Part shown: in pieces, positions 1-7,034 of the stretch
How positions within the stretch are numbered: position 1 is the first letter of the stretch
Layout: each line of letters begins with the position of its first letter
DNA from: an uncultured Collinsella sp.
GTDB lineage: Bacteria; Actinomycetota; Coriobacteriia; Coriobacteriales; Coriobacteriaceae
Direction of reading: 5' to 3'
Assembly (NCBI GenBank): GCA_900551195.1
Contig: URVD01000028.1
Coordinates: 1 to 13,040 of the forward strand
Length of the DNA: 13,040 bases
Position numbers and translations under genes: made by a program
The notes under the pieces: generated by a model
The model's input: only the letters and a program-made list of their open reading frames with translations
Told to the model about the DNA's origin: nothing
The model's database searches: none

Positions 1-49
1 GTCACTTAAGACTTATTTTGTTGTCTGAAACTCTCATGATCCTTGTGAC

Positions 50-3000
50 TTAGGATTCCTCTTCTTTATGCTTCTTGCTCATAGCTGCCAGTGCAAGAAA
101 GATACCGGAGAACATAAGGGTCAGTGTAAGCTTCATAGTTGTCTGTCCGGTCTTTGGAAGAGCTGCTAACGGAATTTCACCGTCATCGATCTCTACCGGG
201 GATGCAGACAGATCTGGAAGTCCTGCCAGCGGCACATCTCCTCCGTCAATGGTTACGGTCTGTTCACCAGGACCTCCGGAAGTAACTTTGATCGCACCGG
301 GGCTGCCGGAGCTGCTTCCGCCGGAGTCGCCGTCCTCATCGGTACCGCCGCCACTCGAGCCACCATCGCCGTCTGCTGTCATCGGGGCGTCGTGAAGTCC
401 TGTCGTATCCGCGCTGTCGCATACGCCGACCTGCACTTCTGAGCGTTCGCATGCCGCGTCGGGCACATGAAGCTCGTGCAGTACGGCGCCCAGCGTCGAG
501 TTTGCGCCCGGTCGAATTTCCTCGAACGTTACGGGATCGAGCGCCACCAGATTACGCGCCTTCGCATACAGCGTGACGCGTTTGCCCACTTCGTCGCTCC
601 AACTCTCGGGGATGGCGAAGCTCATGCGGAACTGTGCCGTGCAACCCGGTGCCAGCACGGCGTTGCCGTTGTCGGCTACCAGCGGGTGCGTTGCAAAACG
701 TGCGCCCAGCGTCTCGAGCGCGTACTTTACGTGTGCCATGTCGTTGGCCGAAGCGTCTTCGGCAAGCTCTGGATCGTAGATCGAAGCCATGCGTGCGTTC
801 GCTCCGAATCCGATGGATGCGCTGGAGAACGGCTGGCTGGAGCCCTCTCGGTACAGATCGATTGTGCCGGCAGTCAGCAAAGTGTTGCCGTCGTTTCGCA
901 CCGTGACCATGAAGGATTCGCCTGCTGCTCCGGGCACCACCGCGCCCGAGGTGGCGACCGCGCCCGTCGGAGTGGCACACGCCACCAGAGGCACTTCGAT
1001 GCCGTGCAGCTCTGCCTCGCTCTTCTCCGCGCTCACAATGTGCGTGGCGAGCGCGGAGAGCATGCCTCCCGACGTCAAAAATGTCGTTATCTGATCGACG
1101 GGATGGTCCAGCTCGCACATCACGAACGGCTCCGTGAACAGATCGCCTGCCAAGGTGCTGACGAAGATGCGGAAGTGCTTGCCCATTACTGCTACCGGGT
1201 TGCCTTCTTCGTCGTAGGTTTGCCCCACCTTGCCATCGGTGTTCTCTACATAGAGCGCGCACCTGCCGTTGTTGCTTACGCTAAACGATGCCGGGCCACA
1301 GCCTGCGGCACCCACGGGCTGCGTTGCAAATGCCGATGCGCCTCGCGTCCAAGTAATATGCTGCAGCTGCTCGTTGACGGTGGCCAAAAAGCCCGAATGT
1401 TGTGGCCACGGCACCGCATGGGGCACCGTGGCGTCTGGTGGCATAACGCCCCAGCCCGCAATGGACTGGCCGATCACGGCGTACGATGCGCAGCCGCAAC
1501 CGTCTGCGGTCTCGTACGCAACGGGCACCACCATTTTGCCGTTGATATTCTCGGGCTCGCTCAGCTCGATACTCGACGGTGCTTGCGGAAAGCGAAGAAC
1601 TTGGCGGAACGTCAGGCTGTCGCCCAAATCATCCGACCACAGGGTAAAGCATTCCAGCGCAACCTCGGCCTCGCTGCCGAGCGCCTTCTCTGCGGTGGTT
1701 CCGCGGCGGTGGAGGTAGGCGCCCGACAGGCGTCCGTCGACCAGCGTCTTGCCTACCGTGATGCGCGGGCACTGCAGGCAATGGTAGCCATCCTCCTGAA
1801 GGCGGCCGCGCGAGATGCTGCGCCACGACGTGTGCGATATCACGCGAACTCCGTCGTTGCTTATGCGCAGGCGCACAACGGACAGTATGCCGGCTGTGCT
1901 TGCCGTATCGAAAAGGGTGTTGTCGCCGGCGGGGCGCTCGCCCGAGACCAGCAGCACGTAGGCGTCCTGGTTTCCTCTTCCGTCCGTATATTCCACCACG
2001 TCGAAGTCGTAATCGAATATGCCGTCGCGCTCCACGTCGCCCTCGCCAAACCCAAGGGGAAAGTCCACGGGCGTGGGAGCGGACCACGTGCCGTTTGCCT
2101 TTGTGTGCACCACCAGGCGCGAGCGGCCATTGTCGCCGTAGCGCACCGAGGCGATACGGAACAGGCATTCTACGCCGGCAATCATCGTTAGCTTCATGTG
2201 GGCTTCGCTGAGCACGCCGGAAAACAGCACGTTGTCGCTCGAGGGTTTTATGCCGCCACGCTCGTCCTCCGACACGCTGGCAGAATTGGCGTTCGGGTCC
2301 GCAACGGCGTTCGTTGACTGACCGATGTAGGTGTACTCATACATCGGTGCGGCATTTTCGTCGTTCTCCATCAGCGCATGGACGAAATGTTCGACCTGTC
2401 CCGTGTCGTCGCTTTCTGCATCCGCCTCGAGCTCAATGCGCGTGACCGCTTGATCCCAATCGCGCACGACAGGCGCGACGTTTATCGCGGCGGCTGCAAC
2501 CTCGGCGCGTGCGAGCAGCTCGGAATTGGTGACGATGGTGGCCGACGCGATAAACTGCGGCACACCACCTGCCTCGGTGTTGCCGGGCGTGCCGAAGCAG
2601 GCATCCAGCGTGTAAGGCGTATCTCCACCCAATGCCAGCTCAGAGCGTTGGGGCACATACCGGTCGTCATTGTTCACCGACATATTCCACGAATCGATGA
2701 GTGTGGGCCACGACCCCGACCAAGCCTTGGTGGTCCACTTGAACATTACGAACTGGAGTATCACATCGACATCGACGTCTGCACCCACGCGCAGCCGCGG
2801 AAGCTGGTGCCCATCTGCCTTCTCGTACCCAATGAACAGCGTGAGGGATGCGGCACCGCGCACGGCAGACGAAGCGACGCCTGCAACGCCGGCTCCAAAG
2901 GTGACGGCAAGTCCGATCTGGATGGTGAACGAGCCCGACGTGTTGGAATAGTCGAGCGAAATGTTCTTGAAAAACGCCGCGCCGCTGCCGTGCGTGTGGG

Positions 3001-4330
3001 CACCCACAGCGAGCGCCAGCTTCGCCAGCACCCAAGGGTTGACGTTTAGGAAAAATGGCACCGGTCCTAGGGTAAACTGCTCGGTCCAATTGAGGTCAGT
3101 TCTTACCTGGAAGAGGGCCTTAATATTGCCGTATGCAGGGTCGTTGTTGTTACCCCAGGTTTTGCCCACCCAATCGTAGGCGAGCGAGCCGTACAGCTGT
3201 GTGGCGATATCCATCGTGAACAGCGGCGTGCAATGGTGGCGAAGGAGCTTGGTGTTTCTTGGATCGGTGCCCGAACCGGCACTCATACTTTTGTACTGAT
3301 TCCACTTCCCCTCCATCTCGTCGAGGTAGCGGTTTGCCTGCTTGGCGCCCGACTCACGCGGCGATTTCTTCCAGTATTCCGGATCAGGGTTGCCCGAATC
3401 GTTCATATAGCTGGCTGGTTTGTATCCTCCGCCAAACAGTACGTACCCGGCAAACGAGAAATCGAACAGAATGGGGAACGAGGGCATCCAGCACGTGAAC
3501 TTATTACCACCGATGCCGGGAAACGATGCGGGGAAATCAAACGGAGTGATCTCTTGGTCCATAGTGGTGGGGACGATAGTGGTCGATCCGGATTCCGCCT
3601 TTGCCGCCGGCGCGGTAACAACGGCCATGGGGGAGGAGAGCGTGTAGGTTTTGTCCTGGTAGTCGAGGACAAAGCGCAGCTTGCATCCTTCTTCCAGAAG
3701 GCTCGACGCTGCATCGAGGAACTTGTCTTCGAGTGTGAACGTCGCCAGATTATCCGCGCTCGATGCGCTGGCCTTGATCTGACCAATCTGCGTGACGGTT
3801 TCGGTTGAGCTGCCCGCAGCGGGCATCACTTTATTGATATGCAATGTTGCCTGCCCGCCCTGTGGCAGATGTGCCTGAACGGTAAAGGCGTGCGTGTCGG
3901 GTTGGTCGTTTGCTGCTTCGTCCGCTGGCATTGCCATAAACGTGGCGTCGGCGTACTGGATGTCCCATTCGTCAAACGTGAGCTGTCGAAAGTACGGCTC
4001 GCCATCGGAGAGCGGACGTGTGGGTGCGGTAATGGCGGTGCCGCCTTGGACGCGCGCGAGGGGAATCTCGACATCGCGATAGCCCGCCATGCTAATGGAG
4101 ATGCCGCCGTTAAAGTCGTACGCGTCAAGGAGCTTTGCCTCGTCTACGTAGCCTTCCGAAAGCGAGGCAATCTCAAAGATGGCGGTGCCTTCGTCATCGG
4201 TCGTGGCGGCGAGCTGCTCGCCTGCGGCGTAGCGCGACGTGAGCGTGACCTGCGCTCCCTTGATGGGCATATTCTTGTTGGCGACGTCGACCACGACCAC
4301 ACCAAACATGGTGCGCGAGAGAACGAGCAC
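50..4330 (-). CDS. Large LPXTG cell-wall-anchored surface protein (body, lacks in-frame signal peptide)
   Basis: This frame encodes 1426 residues if read from a GTG at 4330, but that start has no convincing ribosome binding site. A signal peptide sits just upstream in another frame (4331-4473), so the real gene is probably 50-4473 with a one-base frameshift. Visible parts: a beta-rich prealbumin/CnaB-like module near residues 8-95 (motif GAQVTLTSR, then a DDEGTAIF turn); a long aromatic region (about 265-560) I do not recognise; beta-propeller-like stretches around 740-1100 (for example TWSAPTPVDF); a CARDB-like beta-sandwich at about 1110-1270; a Gly/Ser/Asp linker at about 1317-1347; and LPKTG at 1391-1395 followed by a hydrophobic segment and the charged tail KKHKEEES. 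This is a classical sortase substrate attached to peptidoglycan. No sortase gene is in the window. The function is unknown; adhesion or polymer binding is only a guess. The C-terminal 300 bases are lower in GC than the rest. Confidence 0.85.
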   Translation of the reverse strand: MLVLSRTMFGVVVVDVANKNMPIKGAQVTLTSRYAAGEQLAATTDDEGTAIFEIASLSEGYVDEAKLLDAYDFNGGISISMAGYRDVEIPLARVQGGTAITAPTRPLSDGEPYFRQLTFDEWDIQYADATFMAMPADEAANDQPDTHAFTVQAHLPQGGQATLHINKVMPAAGSSTETVTQIGQIKASASSADNLATFTLEDKFLDAASSLLEEGCKLRFVLDYQDKTYTLSSPMAVVTAPAAKAESGSTTIVPTTMDQEITPFDFPASFPGIGGNKFTCWMPSFPILFDFSFAGYVLFGGGYKPASYMNDSGNPDPEYWKKSPRESGAKQANRYLDEMEGKWNQYKSMSAGSGTDPRNTKLLRHHCTPLFTMDIATQLYGSLAYDWVGKTWGNNNDPAYGNIKALFQVRTDLNWTEQFTLGPVPFFLNVNPWVLAKLALAVGAHTHGSGAAFFKNISLDYSNTSGSFTIQIGLAVTFGAGVAGVASSAVRGAASLTLFIGYEKADGHQLPRLRVGADVDVDVILQFVMFKWTTKAWSGSWPTLIDSWNMSVNNDDRYVPQRSELALGGDTPYTLDACFGTPGNTEAGGVPQFIASATIVTNSELLARAEVAAAAINVAPVVRDWDQAVTRIELEADAESDDTGQVEHFVHALMENDENAAPMYEYTYIGQSTNAVADPNANSASVSEDERGGIKPSSDNVLFSGVLSEAHMKLTMIAGVECLFRIASVRYGDNGRSRLVVHTKANGTWSAPTPVDFPLGFGEGDVERDGIFDYDFDVVEYTDGRGNQDAYVLLVSGERPAGDNTLFDTASTAGILSVVRLRISNDGVRVISHTSWRSISRGRLQEDGYHCLQCPRITVGKTLVDGRLSGAYLHRRGTTAEKALGSEAEVALECFTLWSDDLGDSLTFRQVLRFPQAPSSIELSEPENINGKMVVPVAYETADGCGCASYAVIGQSIAGWGVMPPDATVPHAVPWPQHSGFLATVNEQLQHITWTRGASAFATQPVGAAGCGPASFSVSNNGRCALYVENTDGKVGQTYDEEGNPVAVMGKHFRIFVSTLAGDLFTEPFVMCELDHPVDQITTFLTSGGMLSALATHIVSAEKSEAELHGIEVPLVACATPTGAVATSGAVVPGAAGESFMVTVRNDGNTLLTAGTIDLYREGSSQPFSSASIGFGANARMASIYDPELAEDASANDMAHVKYALETLGARFATHPLVADNGNAVLAPGCTAQFRMSFAIPESWSDEVGKRVTLYAKARNLVALDPVTFEEIRPGANSTLGAVLHELHVPDAACERSEVQVGVCDSADTTGLHDAPMTADGDGGSSGGGTDEDGDSGGSSSGSPGAIKVTSGGPGEQTVTIDGGDVPLAGLPDLSASPVEIDDGEIPLAALPKTGQTTMKLTLTLMFSGIFLALAAMSKKHKEEES

Positions 4331-4473
4331 CTGAAGGGGTCTTTTTCGTCGGCATAGGCCGCGGTGGGCGCGAACGGCAGCAGGAAGGCATTTTCGCTTC
4401 CCGGCACGCGAGGCAACATGATGCTCGCTAGTGAGGACGCTCCGGCAACAAGTAACGAACGGCGATCAAGCAT
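4331..4473 (-). pseudogene. Frameshifted N-terminal leader (Tat-like signal peptide) of the surface protein
   Basis: An ATG at 4473, preceded by GGGAG about 7 bases upstream, starts MLDRRSLLVAG, a twin-arginine-like motif. A hydrophobic stretch follows, then TAAYA-DE, a good signal peptidase I site. After DEKDPF this frame runs into unrelated Arg/Ser-rich sequence and stops near 4144, while the surface protein continues in another frame at QVLVLSRTMFG. Adding one base in the AAAAAGACCCCTTC run (about 4332-4347) joins leader and body as DEKDP-(F/L)-QVLVL. The leader therefore belongs to the downstream gene. The shift could be a true inactivating mutation, slippage or a sequencing error. Tat rather than Sec export is inferred from the RR motif only. 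Confidence 0.75.
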
Positions 4474-4628
4474 CTTGGGCTCCCATCCCGCAAATATCGG
4501 TGGAAATAATCCAATTTTGCGAGAAGACGCTTCGTGGCGGTAGTGCCGTTCAAGGGTCAAAATGTCCAAATTGATCGAGCGAAGCGCCGGGTTCCGGAAC
4601 GCGTTCGATGCGCTTGGCAGCCCGGTCG
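4474..4628 (-). promoter_or_regulatory. Leader region between the LuxR regulator and the surface-protein gene
   Basis: This 155-base gap must hold the promoter of the surface-protein gene if that gene is transcribed separately. On the minus strand it contains TTGGAC, TTGACC and TTGAAC close together as possible -35 elements, but none has a good -10 box at 16-18 bases. It is AT-richer near the gene (GGATTATTTCC). No convincing rho-independent terminator follows the regulator, so the two genes could be co-transcribed. Confidence 0.3.
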
Positions 4629-5633
4629 CTAACGCAACATGTGCGCGACCAGCTCGGCGCGTGTGCCGATGCCAAGCTTTGCGTATACGCCGGATAGGCG
4701 GTTTTTGACGGTGCCCGGCGATACTCCCATATGGCGTGCGATTTCAGCGTTGGTCCATCCGCGGCAGGCGAGCATGGCCATGGTGAACTCTGTGGTCGTT
4801 AAATCGTCGGCAACGTCCTCGCCCGAATCGGGGTTGTGGATGCGCCGCCAGCCGTAGCTGAAGCGGTACGTGATCTCGATGATGCGTGCGAAGTCGTCAG
4901 GGTATTGCGTTTTTAGGCATGCCTCGATGAGCCCCTGCAAAAGGCCGTGGTGCTCGCCAATGAGCTCGATAAGGCCGTCGGGGCGCGCAATGTCCCAAGC
5001 GGCTCCAAAATGCGCTTTTGCGGCGTCGATGTCCTTGAGGCTCATGCATGCCATGGAAGCTGCCAGGTGCAGGAACAGTTCAGAGATGGGATAGCTTCCC
5101 TGTTTCATAATTAGGGCGTTTTCCGCCATGCCCAGGCTGCGGCCGTATTCGCCGCGCAGATACAAGGCGTGCGCCATCACGTAGCTGGCGAACAGTCGCA
5201 GGCCTTCGGGTAGGTGCGCCGCAAGTGGATAAAACTCTTCGGCAGAATACGGGGAAGGCAAGTGCAGCAGGACGCTCGCGGCCGAGGCGAACAGGATATG
5301 CGTGGCGTGGACGGCGGGCGATTCCTCGTCGGCCGGCGTATCGAGGATGCCCGCAAGGCAACGACGGGCATCGGCGATACGGTTGAGCGACAGACTGGCG
5401 TATCCGCAGATAAAGCATGCGGAATAGCGCAGCGCGGGATCGGTGACGTCAAGATAGGGGTGCGCCGTCTTGGCGGCGAGTGCGGCCTGTCCGCGAAAGT
5501 ACAGCGCTTCTGCCGTGGCGATGGCGCGTGAATCGGGGTCGGAAATGCCTGCAACCGCAGCGTCAATCTGCCCCGGCACAAAGGCGGTGCACATCAACGG
5601 CATGGGAACGCATGGGTAGCCATCGCAGTCCAT
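4629..5633 (-). CDS. LuxR-family transcriptional regulator with helical N-terminal domain
   Basis: The protein is 334 aa from the ATG at 5633, which has GGGAG about 8 bases upstream. A TTG at 5669 would extend it by 12 residues but falls inside a likely -10 box, so I prefer the ATG. Residues about 278-334 form a LuxR/GerE helix-turn-helix: LTTTEF opening, then WTNAEIARHMGVSPGTVKNR, with the usual TVKN recognition helix and the closing KLGIGTRAEL. The first 260 residues are alanine-rich and helical, with a TPR-like look (repeated AEALYFRGQAAL-type helices). There is no receiver domain or obvious ligand-binding fold. The gene ends 155 bases upstream of the surface-protein leader on the same strand, so it probably regulates that gene. 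This is inference from position; no operator was identified. Confidence 0.85.
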   Translation of the reverse strand: MDCDGYPCVPMPLMCTAFVPGQIDAAVAGISDPDSRAIATAEALYFRGQAALAAKTAHPYLDVTDPALRYSACFICGYASLSLNRIADARRCLAGILDTPADEESPAVHATHILFASAASVLLHLPSPYSAEEFYPLAAHLPEGLRLFASYVMAHALYLRGEYGRSLGMAENALIMKQGSYPISELFLHLAASMACMSLKDIDAAKAHFGAAWDIARPDGLIELIGEHHGLLQGLIEACLKTQYPDDFARIIEITYRFSYGWRRIHNPDSGEDVADDLTTTEFTMAMLACRGWTNAEIARHMGVSPGTVKNRLSGVYAKLGIGTRAELVAHMLR

Positions 5634-5668
5634 CTTCCATCTCCCAACAGCTGGCAACACTAGCAGCA

Positions 5669-5697
5669 ATTGTACTCTTGTTGCTCGGGACTGGAAT
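5669..5697 (-). promoter_or_regulatory. Possible promoter of the LuxR regulator
   Basis: On the minus strand TACAAT (5669-5674) matches the -10 consensus at five of six positions. The hexamer 17 bases upstream, ATTCCA (5692-5697), is a poor -35 element. A start of transcription near 5662 would give a leader of about 30 bases before the ATG at 5633. It also explains why the TTG at 5669 is not the translation start. Confidence 0.35.
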
Positions 5698-5795
5698 TTG
5701 TGGGTATCGCCTACGATTGTGCCGAACGTATAAAGGAAGAGTCTATTGGCGATGCTCTTAAGGTCGTTGTCGAGGTAGAGCTAACCTTGGCATAA
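5670..5795 (+). other. Short coding-like open frame of unknown identity upstream of guaA
   Basis: A plus-strand frame is open from 5664 and ends with TAA at 5793-5795. From the TTG at 5670 it would give 41 residues; from the GTG at 5700, 31 residues beginning GIAYDCAERIKEES. The C-terminal half has protein-like composition (an acidic/basic helix followed by a beta-like KVVVEVELTLA tail), whereas the first dozen residues do not. There is no good ribosome binding site. It could be a small protein, the remnant of a deleted gene, or chance. I do not recognise it. Confidence 0.25.
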
Positions 5796-5835
5796 GGAAA
5801 AACTGCCGCCCCTGCAAAAAGCTCCGTCGCAGCGA

Positions 5836-5864
5836 TGGGAAACGAACCTCGCTCTGCATATAAT
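5836..5864 (+). promoter_or_regulatory. Probable guaA promoter
   Basis: A perfect -10 hexamer TATAAT lies at 5859-5864. The position 17 bases upstream reads TGGGAA (5836-5841), a weak -35. Transcription from about 5871 would leave a leader of about 60 bases before the guaA ATG at 5931. CATAT and ATATG flank the start region as a short inverted repeat (5857-5875), which might be an operator. I see no guanine-riboswitch consensus in the leader. Confidence 0.5.
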
Positions 5865-5930
5865 GAGGTCATATGACGGTGCGTCTGCATACGCGCGGCG
5901 CATTTCCATCGAACCGAGAAGGAGCTCTGC

Positions 5931-6911
5931 ATGGATCCCAACAAGCGTCCCGACGACATGGTGCGTATCACCACTCCCGAACTTGCCCAGGTGTTCATCG
6001 ATGAGCAGGTCGCTGCAATCCGCGAGCAGATCGGCGACAAGAAGGTCCTGCTGGCTCTTTCCGGCGGCGTCGACAGTTCGGTTGTCGCGGCCCTGCTCAT
6101 CAAGGCCATCGGCAAGCAGCTCATTTGCGTGCATGTGAACCACGGCCTGATGCGCAAGGGTGAGAGCGAACAGGTCATCGACGTCTTCAAGAACCAGATG
6201 GATGCGAACCTGGTCTATGTCGACGCTACTGATCGCTTCCTGGATAAGCTCGTGGACGTCGAGGAGCCCGAGGCCAAGCGCAAGATCATCGGTGCCGAGT
6301 TTATCCGCGTGTTCGAGGAGGAGGCCCGCAAGGTTGGCGACGAGGTCAGTTTCCTCGCCCAGGGCACCATCTATCCCGACATTCTTGAGTCCCAAGACGG
6401 CGTGAAGGCTCACCACAACGTGGGCGGTCTGCCCGAGGATCTGCAGTTTGAGCTCTGCGAGCCCGTCAAACTGCTGTACAAGGACGAGGTCCGCGTGGTC
6501 GGTCGCGAGCTCGGCCTGCCCGAGAACATGGTCGAGCGCCAGCCGTTCCCCGGTCCCGGCCTGGGCGTCCGCTGCCTTGGTGCCATCACCCGCGACCGTC
6601 TTGAGGCGCTGCGCGAAGCCGACGCGATCGTGCGCGAGGAGATCGACAAGGCGGGTCTGACCATCTGGCAGTATTTTGCCGTCGTGCCCGACTTCCGCGC
6701 CACCGGCGTGCGCGAGGGCAAGCGCGCCTACGATTGGCCCTGTATCATCCGCTGCATCAACACCGTCGATGTCATGACCGCCGAGGTGCCTGAGCTCGAC
6801 TGGGCGCTGCTCAAGCGCATTACCGCTCGCGTGACCGCCGAGGTCCCCGGTATTTGCCGCGTTTGCTACGACCTCACGCCGAAGCCCGTTGGCACGGTCG
6901 AGTGGGAGTAA
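5931..6911 (+). CDS. guaA: GMP synthase, stand-alone ATP-pyrophosphatase (synthetase) subunit
   Basis: This 326-aa cytoplasmic enzyme makes GMP from XMP, ATP and ammonia, the last step of de novo guanine nucleotide synthesis. The ATG at 5931 follows AAGGAG with good spacing. The ATP-pyrophosphatase P-loop SGGVDS is at residues 44-49. Also visible are [10 protein letters not shown], the [12 protein letters not shown] motif, [10 protein letters not shown], the substrate-binding segment [12 protein letters not shown], and the family C-terminus [10 protein letters not shown]. All synthetase and dimerisation motifs are present and the protein is full length for that half. The N-terminal class I glutamine amidotransferase domain of ordinary bacterial GuaA (about 190 residues) is absent, and the 300 bases upstream do not encode it. 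The layout resembles the split archaeal enzyme (GuaAa plus GuaAb). A separate amidotransferase subunit is probably encoded elsewhere; free ammonia is the alternative. Confidence 0.95.
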   Translation: MDPNKRPDDMVRITTPELAQVFIDEQVAAIREQIGDKKVLLALSGGVDSSVVAALLIKAIGKQLICVHVNHGLMRKGESEQVIDVFKNQMDANLVYVDATDRFLDKLVDVEEPEAKRKIIGAEFIRVFEEEARKVGDEVSFLAQGTIYPDILESQDGVKAHHNVGGLPEDLQFELCEPVKLLYKDEVRVVGRELGLPENMVERQPFPGPGLGVRCLGAITRDRLEALREADAIVREEIDKAGLTIWQYFAVVPDFRATGVREGKRAYDWPCIIRCINTVDVMTAEVPELDWALLKRITARVTAEVPGICRVCYDLTPKPVGTVEWE

Positions 6912-6944
6912 GCTAACTCAGCTGGTAGGCGACGAGAACTAGCA

Positions 6945-7033
6945 GATGTGACAAAGGGACAGTCCCTTTGTCACATCCTCGATATTATGTGCGGGATGGT
7001 ACGCCACGCGGCGTGCCATCCCGTTCGTTATTT
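6945..7033 (+). repeat. Composite palindromic intergenic repeat, copy 1
   Basis: The element has two parts. The first is a perfect palindrome at 6945-6977 with 16-base arms (GATGTGACAAAGGGAC) around a central A. The second is a hairpin at 6993-7022 with 13-base arms (GGGATGGTACGCC / GGCGTGCCATCCC, one G-U pair) and loop ACGC. A T-rich stretch follows. The same arrangement recurs at 12914-13002 with no insertion or deletion and roughly 84% identity by eye. It lies between the convergent guaA and sensor kinase genes. REP-like or MITE-like behaviour is inferred from two copies only. Confidence 0.8.
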
Positions 7034-7034
7034 T
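6991..7034 (+). terminator. Probable rho-independent terminator after guaA
   Basis: The second hairpin of repeat copy 1 forms a stem of about 15 pairs including a C-G and a G-U extension (6991-7024). It is followed by the T-rich GTTCGTTATTTT. It sits about 80 bases after the guaA stop and directly abuts the convergent kinase gene, whose stop codon (7028-7030) lies in the T-rich tail. Confidence 0.6.

Noticed and set aside
1..49. GTCAC...GTGAC at the left edge as an inverted repeat or terminator
   Set aside because: The arms are only five bases, 39 bases apart, with no T run on the minus strand after the surface gene stop.
467..2191. Long open plus-strand frame (574 codons) opposite the surface-protein gene
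   Set aside because: It encodes Arg/His/Ala/Cys-rich sequence with no domain, has no ribosome binding site, and lies antisense to a gene with clear protein features. This is typical of GC-rich codon bias.
2378..3049. Open plus-strand frame of 223 codons inside the surface-protein gene
   Set aside because: Antisense shadow with basic, low-complexity composition and no recognisable motif.
5865..5930. Possible guanine riboswitch in the guaA leader
   Set aside because: The leader is only about 60 bases and shows no three-stem purine-aptamer pattern.
5781..6416. Open minus-strand frame of 211 codons over guaA and its promoter
   Set aside because: Leu/Asp/Ala-rich mirror of the highly biased guaA codons, with no ribosome binding site.
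6945..6977. Perfect palindrome as a possible CRISPR repeat or phage attachment site
   Set aside because: There is no spaced array and no integrase or Cas gene. The copy at 12914 shows it is part of a dispersed composite repeat.
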